Shown: positions 52,119 through 59,680, counted from the stretch's first letter. The stretch: DNA of 64,000 nt from Kiritimatiellia bacterium (GCA_017558005.1 JAFYWN010000001.1:28372-92371), one strand, 5' to 3'. The notes: a model not told the origin generated them from the sequence alone. Made by a program: numbers and translations.

Positions 52119-53686
52119 TACTGTTCCACCTCTCGCTTATTCAGGTTCTCCAAGCCTCTAAACCCAAGCGCACCTTCTCTGGCCAAGTAGTCGTCGAGCC
52201 CTTTGCCATCCTTGCCTTCAAGTACCAGGAAGTCATCGCGAATTGACTCAAAGTACGGACTCCGGTCAATCTTGATCACGCGGTTATTTTTATCGCGCTC
52301 CACGTTCGGTGTCGCCGCATGATTCGCTGGTCTGAACATAAAATAATTTTTATAAAACACGAACGGCCGCTCGCCTGTCGCGCCTTGCTGATTCTTCAAG
52401 AGTAACAGCCACATCGGCTCCAGTTTCTTTGCCAAACTCTCTTGCCCCATCGCCAGGAACAGCGGCGGGTTTTCATCCCAGTACTTGCGCACGTCCGCAT
52501 CTTTCCAGAGCATGAGTACCGTGCTCGCCTCGCGTTCAATCGAACCCGAATCGCCCAGGTCTGTCAGCAAAGGTTTGCGGTTCGGGTCTTTGCCATTTTC
52601 GCGATTAAGCTGCGCCAAGCAGAAGATTGGAATATTGAGTGCCAGGGCGCATTGTTTTAATTTCGCAAGCACCGCATCGATCTCGTCCTTGTGCGTCTTA
52701 TAATCCTTATCACCGCTCAGGATTTGCAGGTAGTCAATCCACACGCACTCGACGCCGTCGTATTTCACGGCCCTATGAATCTCACCGACAATGCGATCAA
52801 CACGGTACGCATCGGAAATCAAGATGTTGTTCGGCGGCTGCTCTCTTGTTCCACCGGCTGCCTGAATGAACTTCAGACCGCGCGCCATTTTCTGCACGTC
52901 TTCGTGGCTGCCTCCGAAGTTGAGCTTCGGCAGACTCACCTGGCCAAGCAACGAACCGTATCGTTCCACCAACAATCGCGGGTGCATATCCACGCTAAAG
53001 AAGAGCTGCTTGATCCCACTGAACGCCATACCGGCGCTCATGCAGACCGCAACCGCTGTTTTACCTTGCGAAGGTCGTGCAGCTACGATATGAATCCCAG
53101 CCTTAACACCGGTGTACAGCACATTGAGCACGTCCCACGGCAGACGTTTCCCGATAAAGAACTTCGCATCACGCTCCACAATGCGCTTCTGGTAGACCTG
53201 CTGATAGTCGCTAACAATTTGCTCCTCAAAATCCTTTGCAGTTTTAAATCCACCGTAACTCGCACGCTCCGCATCGCGCAATGCCACAATCGCCGCCTCT
53301 GCGCGATCCAACGCCTCTTGCCCGCCCAGGTCGGTTGCGTCGGTAATCAACTGCCGCCCCAACGCACACACCATGCGTTGCAACCGTGCACTCGCCAGTT
53401 TTTCGACATAATAACCGGCGTGCGCGCTCGTTGGCGTGGTATTCAGGCACCGAATGCACCACTGAATCGCCTCCGGCTTACTCGTCTCGCTCCCGACGAG
53501 CACCGGATCCACAACGCCCTTTTCTCGCCACTGCTTCAGGAAGATGGGCCACACCGCCTGTGCCTCGGGCAAAGTAAACCACTCCGCAGTCACGCGCCGA
53601 TTTTCACACAGCGGCATTACCTGCGCCGGATTCACCAGCACCGCACCAATAAGACTTTCTTCCACCTTTTCAATCGCATCAATCAT
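52118..53686 (-). CDS. DnaB-like replicative helicase
   Basis: 522 residues. A DnaB N-terminal helical domain (MIDAIEKVEESLIGAVLVNP) is followed by a RecA-like core: Walker A ARPSQGKT (about 203-210), the Walker B region VECVWIDYLQIL and a LAQLNRE motif. A ring helicase for the phage fork, used with host primase and polymerase since none is encoded. The ATG at 53686 matches DnaB N-termini and follows GAGAGAGGTAGAG. Confidence 0.93.
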   Translation of the reverse strand: MIDAIEKVEESLIGAVLVNPAQVMPLCENRRVTAEWFTLPEAQAVWPIFLKQWREKGVVDPVLVGSETSKPEAIQWCIRCLNTTPTSAHAGYYVEKLASARLQRMVCALGRQLITDATDLGGQEALDRAEAAIVALRDAERASYGGFKTAKDFEEQIVSDYQQVYQKRIVERDAKFFIGKRLPWDVLNVLYTGVKAGIHIVAARPSQGKTAVAVCMSAGMAFSGIKQLFFSVDMHPRLLVERYGSLLGQVSLPKLNFGGSHEDVQKMARGLKFIQAAGGTREQPPNNILISDAYRVDRIVGEIHRAVKYDGVECVWIDYLQILSGDKDYKTHKDEIDAVLAKLKQCALALNIPIFCLAQLNRENGKDPNRKPLLTDLGDSGSIEREASTVLMLWKDADVRKYWDENPPLFLAMGQESLAKKLEPMWLLLLKNQQGATGERPFVFYKNYFMFRPANHAATPNVERDKNNRVIKIDRSPYFESIRDDFLVLEGKDGKGLDDYLAREGALGFRGLENLNKREVEQ

Positions 53687-53696
53687 CTCTACCTCT

Positions 53697-53763
53697 CTCT
53701 CATCTGAGCAGCAGCGCACCCGCGCTGCTTCCTGTTTGGCCAAGTGCCGCGCCGACGGCACTG
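53697..53763 (-). repeat. Two-hairpin module, copy b
   Basis: On the minus strand: AGTGCCG/CGGCACT hairpin, linker GGCCAAACA, AGCAGCGC/GCGCTGCT hairpin, GCTCAGATGAGA; it forms the 5' leader of the helicase gene. Compare copy a at 40654. Confidence 0.8.
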
Positions 53764-53777
53764 CTTCGTGTCGTAAA

Positions 53778-54068
53778 TCAAAAATCAAACAGATTCACGC
53801 CGCCACTCGGCCGACTCGGCGCGCGTGTTTTTTCCTGCGGCCGGGTCAAATCCTCAATCGTCTGTCCCTTCTTAAGCTGCACCATCTTCGCCCGCCCCGT
53901 CTTCGCGTCCTTGGCGATCACCTGCATGTGCCACGTCTTGCCATAGCTCGCACAATTACGGAAGCCCGTCGGTTCGTCCAGGCATTGCCACCCTGACCAC
54001 CGCTTACACGTCGGACAGTCATCGCACCATTGCCACGGGCTTCGCTCATTCGCCGTCACCCTCGCCAT
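53778..54068 (-). CDS. Small Cys/Trp-rich protein
   Basis: 96 residues. Motifs WCDDCPTCKRWSGWQC and NCASYGKTW suggest a zinc or metal site; the tail (SGGVNLFDF) is hydrophobic. It lies between the winged-helix replication protein and helicase genes, so a replication accessory (for example loader) role is possible. Confidence 0.6.
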   Translation of the reverse strand: MARVTANERSPWQWCDDCPTCKRWSGWQCLDEPTGFRNCASYGKTWHMQVIAKDAKTGRAKMVQLKKGQTIEDLTRPQEKTRAPSRPSGGVNLFDF

Positions 54069-54069
54069 C

Positions 54070-54801
54070 TCAGTCCACCTCCACGCTCACGTCCATCTCC
54101 AGCGCAGCAGGCGGCGCACTAATTTTTACCGGTTGGCCATTCGGCTCTGAAGATTCAGGCCTCGCCCGCTTCATCCACATCGCCAACGCACTCTGCCAAT
54201 TGACCATACCCTTCCAGCCACGTGCATCGTTCCACAACCACCATTTCTCAACCTCTTCTTTTGGCCATCCCATCGCTTCCGCAGTTACGATGGCATCACA
54301 AATAAGTGGAATTGAAAAGTTAGAGGGAGCGTCCTCACGCGCGGGCGTGCACACGCCCGCGCCCGGTAGACTCTCTGAGTCTACTCTTCTCTTATCTTCT
54401 CTACCTAACGCTTTTGATAACGCTGTGTCCGTTACATTTGTAACACTTTCTGCGTTACATTTTAAACGTCTGTGACGTGACACGCGCAGAGAGGTGTTGG
54501 CACGCTTTTTGGCGCTTTCGCCATTGTGTAAATCGAACCTTGGCAACACTGCTCCGCGCGTATTAAATCTAAGCCAATCAACGACTTCTAACGCGCGACC
54601 GAACCCAGGCAGGCCCACAAGGTCATCCACGTCATCAGGGCCATAACCATCTAAGCGTCCATCCTCAGTAATGCCATCGGCAAGCGCCCAAAACTTAATC
54701 AAGTACCCTAAAATCGTCTCGCGTTTCAAATTTAATTCACGCGCAATTTTTACGACTTTAGGTTTATGAATTAGCATGCAATCCACTTTAATCCAACTCA
54801 T
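54070..54801 (-). CDS. Winged-helix replication protein
   Basis: 243 residues. The N-terminus (SWIKVDCMLIHKPKVVKIARELN...GYLIKFWALAD) is a winged-helix domain found in phage replication initiator/helicase-loader proteins. A basic linker (RVSRHRRLKC) and a C-terminal domain with VEKWWLWNDARGWKG, like DnaD/DnaT-type tails, follow. It probably opens the origin or loads the helicase encoded next. AAGGAGTTTGAGCG precedes the start. Confidence 0.75.
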   Translation of the reverse strand: MSWIKVDCMLIHKPKVVKIARELNLKRETILGYLIKFWALADGITEDGRLDGYGPDDVDDLVGLPGFGRALEVVDWLRFNTRGAVLPRFDLHNGESAKKRANTSLRVSRHRRLKCNAESVTNVTDTALSKALGREDKRRVDSESLPGAGVCTPAREDAPSNFSIPLICDAIVTAEAMGWPKEEVEKWWLWNDARGWKGMVNWQSALAMWMKRARPESSEPNGQPVKISAPPAALEMDVSVEVD

Positions 54802-54813
54802 CGCTCAAACTCC

Positions 54814-55272
54814 TTAGTAGTCTCTGCGTGGCCATGCGTAGGCAATCTCCAAGGCGTTGCCATAACCGCGCCTGGCTTCGAACACCATGCCACGCTTGAA
54901 TGCGCTTGCATCCTTAACGCGGACAGGATACACAATGCCGTCCTGCAAGGTTTTGGCAAGTAGGAGCTGCGGATTGAGTACAAAGTTAATGACCTCGAAG
55001 GAGACCCAATCGCTTTGGCCGATAGGTGTTAGATGGTCCGTATTGAGATTCTTGGCAACGCACCACGCATGGCTCATGCCGACCTCGCCGTTGATGATTA
55101 GCCAATCCTCGTCTCGCTTGAGATTTTGACGCAACTGAACCAATGCACGGCGCTTAATGCCGAGCGCATTGCAGACACTCCAGTCGGTGTATCCGACTGG
55201 CTCTTCGTCGGTAGTGAGTAAATTGATAGTGCCGGTGCTCTCGGCGACAAACTTGCGTCTCTTATTTGACAT
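54814..55272 (-). CDS. Phage protein, possible DNA-binding regulator
   Basis: 152 residues. A basic N-terminus (SNKRRKFVAES) and a helical region NALGIKRRALVQLRQNLKRDEDW look like a DNA-binding helix-turn-helix. GGAGG precedes the ATG at 55272. The start overlaps the previous gene. Confidence 0.6.
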   Translation of the reverse strand: MSNKRRKFVAESTGTINLLTTDEEPVGYTDWSVCNALGIKRRALVQLRQNLKRDEDWLIINGEVGMSHAWCVAKNLNTDHLTPIGQSDWVSFEVINFVLNPQLLLAKTLQDGIVYPVRVKDASAFKRGMVFEARRGYGNALEIAYAWPRRDY

Positions 55273-55576
55273 CTTGATCCTCCTGATGCTTACGGCTTTT
55301 TTGCTTGTGTTCGCGTTGGTAAATGCGGCGACGTTCTTCGGGCGTGGAGAAGTGGACGAATCGATAGACTCGTTGCAGTTGGTCAACGCAGTCTAATCGT
55401 CCGATACCACACTGGCGAATCTCCTTGGCTGCCTGAATCCACACGGCATTGGGGCAGAGCGTATCAAGGACGGACTGCTTAATGAGCATGCCTTCTAAGT
55501 TAAGGAGAGTCCACAGGACTCCTCTACTTGTCACGGAGAGGTGGTGGGCGTGTAGTTCTTTGAAGTCGCTTGACAT
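55262..55576 (-). CDS. Small phage protein
   Basis: 104 residues. Helical, with a very basic C-terminus (PEERRRIYQREHKQKSRKHQEDQ). RBS AGGTG 5 bases upstream. Likely part of the early operon; no family recognised. Confidence 0.55.
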   Translation of the reverse strand: MSSDFKELHAHHLSVTSRGVLWTLLNLEGMLIKQSVLDTLCPNAVWIQAAKEIRQCGIGRLDCVDQLQRVYRFVHFSTPEERRRIYQREHKQKSRKHQEDQDVK

Positions 55577-55583
55577 GGTTCAC

Positions 55584-56108
55584 CTATCGTTCAAGGAAGT
55601 GGATAGCGTCCGTAACCGACGGAGCGGTAGAAGTGGAGGCATCAACGGTTGTGCTGTTGAGGGCCTGCTCCAGTTCATCGCCCGCATGCTTAATCCGTTC
55701 CCACACTTGTGATACGGCTACAATGCCTGCGCGACGAACCTCTTGTTCATTGGCCATAAGGCCTTCCAATCGTGCAAAGGTCTGTTCTTGTAGCCTGCGC
55801 AACCGTGTTAAACGAGCTTTGCGCTGCACAACGCTTGTGCCTGCATCCTGCTCGGCCTCAACCATTGCCGCCACGGTCGCACGACTGATCCTGCACATAA
55901 CGGCAATCTCGCGTTGACTGAAGGCATACTCGAAGTAAAGGCGGCAGGCAACCGCATAGAGTTGCGGATTGGTGGCTTTCAAGTTTGCACCAGTACTTTT
56001 AGGATAACGCCGGTCAATCTCTTCGTCGGTCAACTGCGCAATCTCTTCTCGCGTCCGCTCCATCTCGAAGAATGGCATTGTCACTTGGTATTTCTCTAAA
56101 TCGCTCAT
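55584..56108 (-). CDS. Helix-turn-helix protein, candidate small terminase or regulator
   Basis: 174 residues. The centre FEYAFSQREIAVMCRISRATVAAMVEAEQ is a convincing helix-turn-helix (Q-R-E-I-A...S-R-A-T-V), followed by a helical oligomerisation region. Such a fold suits a small terminase subunit or a transcription regulator; the large distance from TerL favours the latter slightly. AGGAGG precedes the start, overlapping the preceding gene. Confidence 0.65.
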   Translation of the reverse strand: MSDLEKYQVTMPFFEMERTREEIAQLTDEEIDRRYPKSTGANLKATNPQLYAVACRLYFEYAFSQREIAVMCRISRATVAAMVEAEQDAGTSVVQRKARLTRLRRLQEQTFARLEGLMANEQEVRRAGIVAVSQVWERIKHAGDELEQALNSTTVDASTSTAPSVTDAIHFLER

Positions 56109-56311
56109 ACAACCACCTCCTTGTATTCCTCGGGGTGTTCTTCTTTGTAAATCATTCCGTCTAAATGGATAATGACGAGTTCAAGCGCGCAAATTTGACC
56201 TCCAAGGTTTGCGAGACCAATTGGCGTTGTTTTGTCCTTGAATGCCTCTATTGCCTCTTTGTGGTAGCGAATGATAGTTTGCAATTCTTTGCGCAATTCT
56301 TTGAGAGTCAT
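56105..56311 (-). CDS. Small helical phage protein
   Basis: 68 residues, with an N-terminal KELRKELQTIIRYHKEAIEAFKDK helix. Overlaps both neighbours by 4 bases, as is typical for phage early operons. Function unknown. Confidence 0.55.
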   Translation of the reverse strand: MTLKELRKELQTIIRYHKEAIEAFKDKTTPIGLANLGGQICALELVIIHLDGMIYKEEHPEEYKEVVV

Positions 56312-56658
56312 TCAATCGCCGCCTTTCTTGTTTCAAGGTTTTCCATGAACCGCTTATGCTCGCACTCTGTGCAGTAGAACTTTTTGGGCTCTTGTGGAAA
56401 TTCCCAGCCACCTACGGCGGTTATATCCGCATGACAAGCGACGCAGTAGTGCTTCTCATTGTACCTTTTGCGAAACTCCTCATTGGTCTTGCAGATTCCG
56501 ATAAAATCCGTATGAGTTGGAATGTTAAGGACATACGGTTTCAATGCTAAAATGTCCTTGCATAATTTCGCAACACGCTTCTTCACAAGCGGATTTTCTC
56601 CATTTGCGTCTTTACTTATCTGAAACGCCGCCCAGTCAAGGGTATGTGTCAAACTCAT
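56308..56658 (-). CDS. Zinc-finger phage protein
   Basis: 116 residues. CVACHADI and FYCTECEHKRF form a four-Cys zinc ribbon-like site (about residues 72-100). GAAGGAGG precedes the start. Function unknown. Confidence 0.6.
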   Translation of the reverse strand: MSLTHTLDWAAFQISKDANGENPLVKKRVAKLCKDILALKPYVLNIPTHTDFIGICKTNEEFRKRYNEKHYCVACHADITAVGGWEFPQEPKKFYCTECEHKRFMENLETRKAAIE

Positions 56659-56822
56659 TTCTCGCCGCCCTCCTTCGCTTCATAGAAACTCATGCCCAAA
56701 TCACCGCAGTAGAGACCCAATAACCGAGACAACTGACATCGCCCCCTTCGACCACAGCCGTAGCAAGGGTTAATCAAGAGCCGGACAAGGAACCGCCACA
56801 TCGCCAAAAGCGTCGTCATCAT
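56655..56822 (-). CDS. Small Cys-rich phage protein
   Basis: 55 residues: MTTLLAMWRFLVRLLINPCYGCGRRGRC then LYCGDLGM; hydrophobic N-terminus plus four Cys. The ATG at 56822 follows GGAGGCGACGA perfectly and overlaps the preceding stop (ATGA), so it is preferred over an ATG 15 codons upstream. Confidence 0.6.
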   Translation of the reverse strand: MMTTLLAMWRFLVRLLINPCYGCGRRGRCQLSRLLGLYCGDLGMSFYEAKEGGEK

Positions 56823-56977
56823 TCGTCGCCTCCGTTCGTTGGCAACATTTGACCGCAGCGTAGACATCTACCCTCTTGCAACGCCTGCTGCGAACGATGA
56901 AACACAGTCCACCCAAGGATAATCGTAAGCGCAATAAGCGTAGCCAATGCAATCACATTAACGGTATAATCCTTCAT
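56819..56977 (-). CDS. Small membrane protein with CxxC tail
   Basis: 52 residues: one membrane helix (VNVIALATLIALTIILGW), then a basic segment and CLRCGQML. GAGGTGGAGGA lies directly before the ATG. Overlaps neighbours by 4 bases on both sides. A GTAGACATCTAC word at 56860 lies inside this coding region. Confidence 0.65.
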   Translation of the reverse strand: MKDYTVNVIALATLIALTIILGWTVFHRSQQALQEGRCLRCGQMLPTNGGDE

Positions 56978-57183
56978 TCCTCCACCTCTTCGAGCACTGC
57001 CTCGCCCTTACCGAAAGGCTTCCGCTCCACAATCGCATGACCGATCACCATCATGTACGCGCGCTGCACCTGACTGGCTTCCTTCGACAACTCTTCATCA
57101 GAGGCGCAAATCCGCGTATTCAGGCGGCCATCCTTTAATTCCACCTCGACTTTGATCGAGAACTTAAACGAATCACCTTCCAT
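56974..57183 (-). CDS. Small acidic phage protein
   Basis: 69 residues, beginning EGDSFKFSIKVEVELKDGRLN (beta hairpin) then a helix. AGAAGGGA lies 9 bases upstream of the chosen ATG (a GTG precedes it). Function unknown. Confidence 0.6.
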   Translation of the reverse strand: MEGDSFKFSIKVEVELKDGRLNTRICASDEELSKEASQVQRAYMMVIGHAIVERKPFGKGEAVLEEVEE

Positions 57184-57220
57184 CACTCATCATCCCTTCT
57201 GCGCCATCGGCGCGCAATTT

Positions 57221-57391
57221 TTACCGAATAACAAAGTGCACAAACACAAGCGCACCTATCATAAGCACTACAGGAATCAATGTTGGCAGCAGAACAATCC
57301 ACCACGACCATTCAATCACGCCACAAAGCTTAAGCACGATAAAGACAATCTGTAGCAACTCCGTCGCTGAAACCGCACTACTCTTACTCAT
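57221..57391 (-). CDS. Transmembrane protein of the phage 'Fragile-X-F' type
   Basis: 56 residues with two hydrophobic helices around IEWSWWIVLLPTLIP. The sequence SKSSAV...LLQIVFIVLKLCGVIEWSWW matches small phage/bacterial membrane proteins commonly annotated as transmembrane Fragile-X-F proteins (no known function). Start overlaps the next stop (ATGA). Confidence 0.75.
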   Translation of the reverse strand: MSKSSAVSATELLQIVFIVLKLCGVIEWSWWIVLLPTLIPVVLMIGALVFVHFVIR

Positions 57392-57693
57392 CTCTCGCCA
57401 TCCTTCCTTACGCCATCACGGCGCGCAATTTTTAAAACCATAGGGCAGTCCGGACAAGTAATCGCATCCTTCGTTGGGTTGATTCTCCACCCGTTGCCTC
57501 TGCCTTCCAAGATGGGTATCAGCACTTTTTCTCGGAAGAGATTGCTACGAATGCCATTAGACGTTATCATTGGGAAGTGATACTTGGCGGCAGTAGGATT
57601 GTTCTTTACCCACTCTTGAATGAGTCTTCGACCACATCTATCGCATGCTATATCCATGCGGAATCGAAATTTGTCATCGTCATAGATAATCAT
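57388..57693 (-). CDS. Four-Cys phage protein
   Basis: 101 residues. CDRCGRRLIQEW near residue 16 and ITCPDCPM near residue 80 could bind zinc. AAAGGA lies 10 bases before the start. It is the first gene after the hairpin zone. Function unknown. Confidence 0.65.
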   Translation of the reverse strand: MIIYDDDKFRFRMDIACDRCGRRLIQEWVKNNPTAAKYHFPMITSNGIRSNLFREKVLIPILEGRGNGWRINPTKDAITCPDCPMVLKIARRDGVRKDGER

Positions 57694-57904
57694 TCTGATA
57701 TAGTCCTTTTGCCACGTAGATGCTCACGCACGCGCATGTACGCACGTGCGCGTTTCCTATTACGGAGTGCTGAATACATTGATAGCAATGGGTGGGGTCG
57801 GCGACGGTCGGGGAGGCCCCCCGCCCCCTTGCGGTGGGGCGGCGTCGAAGCGCTGGCATGGCGGCAGCAGAGCGGGCCGACACTCGCGTGTGTTCGTGTG
57901 CGCA

Positions 57905-58014
57905 CCTCTGCCTGGACGCATTCAGACGGACGGGTGACGCAGAGGTCTAATCCTGTCTGCTTCGCAGTCAGGATAGACTCTGCGACACCCTGTCTGAATG
58001 CGTCCAGGCAGAGG
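57905..58014. repeat. Long hairpin 1
   Basis: Outer stem of 23 perfect pairs (57905-57927 with 57992-58014), then a mostly paired inner stem with small bulges, capped by CTGC-TTC-GCAG. Confidence 0.9.
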
Positions 58015-58047
58015 CCGTCGTGCGTGCGTGTGTATGCGTGTGCGTAA

Positions 58048-58157
58048 GCGTTGCGCCCAGCGCAAACGGACAGACGGGAGACACATACGCCTATGCCTTC
58101 TGCTTCGCAGAGGGCATAGGCTTTGTGACTCCCTGTCCGTTTGCGTGGGCACAACGC
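58048..58157. repeat. Long hairpin 2
   Basis: Outer stem from GCGTTG/CAACGC through GCAAACGGACAG/CTGTCCGTTTGC, inner stem CCTATGCC/GGCATAGG, same cap CTGC-TTC-GCAG. Same length as hairpin 1 and related in sequence along the inner left arm. Confidence 0.9.
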
Positions 58158-58177
58158 CGCGCGCGAGGCTCGTCTCG

Positions 58178-58465
58178 TCACCATTCGTCGCCACCTTCCC
58201 AACGGCTTTCGTGGCCATCTTTCGCCGTCGTCGGGCCGTGTTCTGTGCACTTTGCCCGCCGGTGATATTTGCACGGGTCATCCCGAAAGCAGGCGTTTCC
58301 GCCGTCGAACGCATCAGCCTGGCATGCGCTGCGCTGCTCGCATAGGCACACGCTCGAACCTGCGTCACGCTTGCACGCCATCGGGAGCGTGCTCGAACGA
58401 TTCCAAAATGCCGCCTTTTTGAGGATTCCAATCCAGTCGATTTTCATCATTTTTGCTATGCCCAT
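58178..58465 (-). CDS. Possible Cys-rich small protein
   Basis: 95 residues with six Cys in a 45-residue stretch (VCLCEQRSACQAD, NACFRDDPCKYH, AKCTEH) and ordinary codon usage, which favours a real gene. No Shine-Dalgarno is visible at either ATG (58465 or 58450), so it remains doubtful. Confidence 0.4.
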   Translation of the reverse strand: MGIAKMMKIDWIGILKKAAFWNRSSTLPMACKRDAGSSVCLCEQRSACQADAFDGGNACFRDDPCKYHRRAKCTEHGPTTAKDGHESRWEGGDEW

Positions 58466-58726
58466 CTATCAATTAGTTACACAAATAACATAAAGCATTG
58501 ATTTATCACCATTTTACAATACAGTAAAAATGTAAATAACGCCTTTCGGCTGCGCCCTCATCGCCACCGGACGCACGCCAACCGTGCGCACGGTGGCGCG
58601 GGTAAACCGTGCTCGCCCATAGAATGAAGAGAGCTGCGAACGGAGACGGACGCGTGCAGCTGCACGCGCGAACACGGCCGCGCGATTTTTGCCCTCACCA
58701 CATTTTCCATCCCTCAAATCCATTTC
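58466..58726. other. AT-rich segment next to GC-rich palindromes
   Basis: 58440-58540 is AT-rich; then a hairpin CGCCACCG...CGGTGGCG (58562-58598) and an 18-bp perfect palindrome CGCGTGCAGCTGCACGCG (58651-58668). No convincing gene. The contrast of AT-rich and palindromic DNA beside replication genes would suit an origin. Confidence 0.4.
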
Positions 58727-59014
58727 TCAAACCCCCTTTTCGGCATAACTTTTTTCCATCTCACACATCCAGGCTACGACGTTCGCAGGCTGAATCTTGT
58801 ATCCTTTGCCGTTGTGATAGCAGCGCAATCCTTCGCGTCCTTTACTCGTAGCGTATAACTTGCAAGCATCTAAGACAGCCTGCTTATCAAGGCGAAAAAC
58901 GGCGGCCACTTCCACGGCGCCAAGAGGTGCGAGCGCGCGAACCTCCGGCGCAACTTGAGTAAGACGCTCTGTAGCTCTCTTGCGAGGTGTAATTTGATTA
59001 TCTTTTTTAGCCAT
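58727..59014 (-). CDS. Candidate excisionase or DNA-binding regulator
   Basis: 95 residues. A basic N-terminus and LDKQAVLDACKLYATSKGREGLRCYHNGKGYKIQPANVVAWM resemble a winged excisionase-like fold (helix, G-K-G-Y-K-I wing, W-M helix). GGAGATTAAC precedes the start. Close to the integrase, as expected of an excisionase. Confidence 0.6.
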   Translation of the reverse strand: MAKKDNQITPRKRATERLTQVAPEVRALAPLGAVEVAAVFRLDKQAVLDACKLYATSKGREGLRCYHNGKGYKIQPANVVAWMCEMEKSYAEKGV

Positions 59015-59015
59015 G

Positions 59016-59240
59016 TTAATCTCCGTGAAAATTAGTGCGCGCCTCTACCTGATCAGGATGCCAAGGACGCGAATCAATCATTTCTTTCATCATCATTGTT
59101 AGGATGGCTGCATTAAAAACCAGCGCGCCGATGATGATTATCACAATAGTCCAAAAGAAGAATCGCCCGATAAAACGCTCGAACGCTTTATACTTATCGT
59201 TCCACTCTTCCCATTCCCAATCTTCCATGCGCTTAATCAT
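59016..59240 (-). CDS. Small single-pass membrane protein
   Basis: 74 residues: an acidic/aromatic N-terminus (EDWEWEEWNDKYKAFERF), a membrane helix (FFFWTIVIIIIGALVFNAAI) and a charged tail. AAAGGAGG precedes the start, and two GGTTTGTTAAACC sites lie 16-79 bases upstream. A superinfection or regulatory role is only inferred. Confidence 0.65.
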   Translation of the reverse strand: MIKRMEDWEWEEWNDKYKAFERFIGRFFFWTIVIIIIGALVFNAAILTMMMKEMIDSRPWHPDQVEARTNFHGD

Positions 59241-59430
59241 GGGCGGCCTCCTTTAGGTTTGTTAAACCCCTGGGCAAATTTTTTTGAGATAAAAGCTTCC
59301 CCTTCGGGTTTGTTAAACCTTTAATCAAAAGAAAAATAAACCCGTCATTCTCACTCTTTCCGAAGTGGCGAACCTTCGCCACTTCTTCAATCGTTAAAGA
59401 TACTTCAATAGTTTTTACGCTTGTCTTCAT
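59233..59430 (-). CDS. Small protein downstream of the RHH gene
   Basis: 65 residues. Start overlaps the RHH gene end; GAGGTG lies 7 bases upstream. The C-terminal third (KGLTNPKG, RGLTNL) is encoded by the two operator-like palindromes, so that part may be constrained by DNA function. Family unknown. Confidence 0.5.
   Translation of the reverse strand: MKTSVKTIEVSLTIEEVAKVRHFGKSENDGFIFLLIKGLTNPKGKLLSQKNLPRGLTNLKEAAHD
59256..59268. promoter_or_regulatory. Operator-like site GGTTTGTTAAACC (1)
   Basis: Five-base arms around GTT, 16 bases before the start of the 59240 gene. Confidence 0.6.
59307..59319. promoter_or_regulatory. Operator-like site GGTTTGTTAAACC (2)
   Basis: Identical to site 1; start-to-start spacing is 51 bases, inside the 59233 coding region. 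Confidence 0.6.
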
Positions 59431-59638
59431 TTTTTTTCACCTCGCTTTTGATCCACTCATAATCCTCTTCTGTCAACGCGATTCCATCGAGCTGCTCGTG
59501 AAGGATGAAATTGATTAACTGGCCAACCGTCATACAACGTGCAGCCGCTAATTTGCGAAGTCGAGCCATCAGTTCCAAGGGAATCTGAATCGAGCGAATA
59601 ACCTTATTTACATCGGGTTGGTTGGGCATCTCTCTCAC
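59405..59638 (-). CDS. Ribbon-helix-helix (Arc/CopG-like) regulator
   Basis: 77 residues. IRSIQIPLELMARLRKLAAARCMTVGQLINFILHEQL fits the RHH pattern: beta strand S-I-Q-I-P, helix, turn with T-V-G-Q-L, helix. It would bind DNA as a dimer of dimers. GAAAGGTGAGAGAG precedes the start. A perfect palindrome within its own promoter suggests autorepression. Probably the early or lysogeny regulator; no CI-like repressor was found. Confidence 0.75.
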   Translation of the reverse strand: MREMPNQPDVNKVIRSIQIPLELMARLRKLAAARCMTVGQLINFILHEQLDGIALTEEDYEWIKSEVKKNEDKRKNY

Positions 59639-59650
59639 CTTTCTGATAAG

Positions 59651-59680
59651 ACTATATCACAGGTTTAACAAACCTGTCAA
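59651..59680 (-). promoter_or_regulatory. RHH gene promoter with operator between the boxes
   Basis: Minus strand TTGACA (59680-59675), 18-base spacer and TATAGT (59656-59651). The spacer is almost entirely the palindrome; arms ACAGGTTT/AAACCTGT (59659-59677) share the GGTTTGTTAAACC core with sites 1 and 2. Occupancy would block RNA polymerase. Confidence 0.75.

Larger units (their letters stand above)
57694..58177. ncRNA. Candidate structured noncoding region
   Basis: 484 bases without a credible gene. It holds hairpins at 57730-57753, 57821-57842 and two 110-nt long hairpins (57905-58014 and 58048-58157). Neighbouring genes are all minus strand, so a transcript would probably be minus. Not matched by eye to GOLLD, ROOL or HEARO; a replication origin or packaging structure is the alternative. 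Shadow reading frames cross it but follow the repeats. Confidence 0.5.

Noticed and set aside
52691..53707. 338-codon plus-strand frame antisense to the helicase
   Set aside because: Complement of DnaB-like coding sequence; no ribosome site.
56860..56871. Fourth GTAGANNTCTAC palindrome
   Set aside because: Lies inside a coding region with a plausible CxxC motif; may be coincidental.
57690..58274. 194-codon frame across the long hairpins
   Set aside because: Its sequence is dictated by inverted repeats, with no ribosome site; structure explains the region better.
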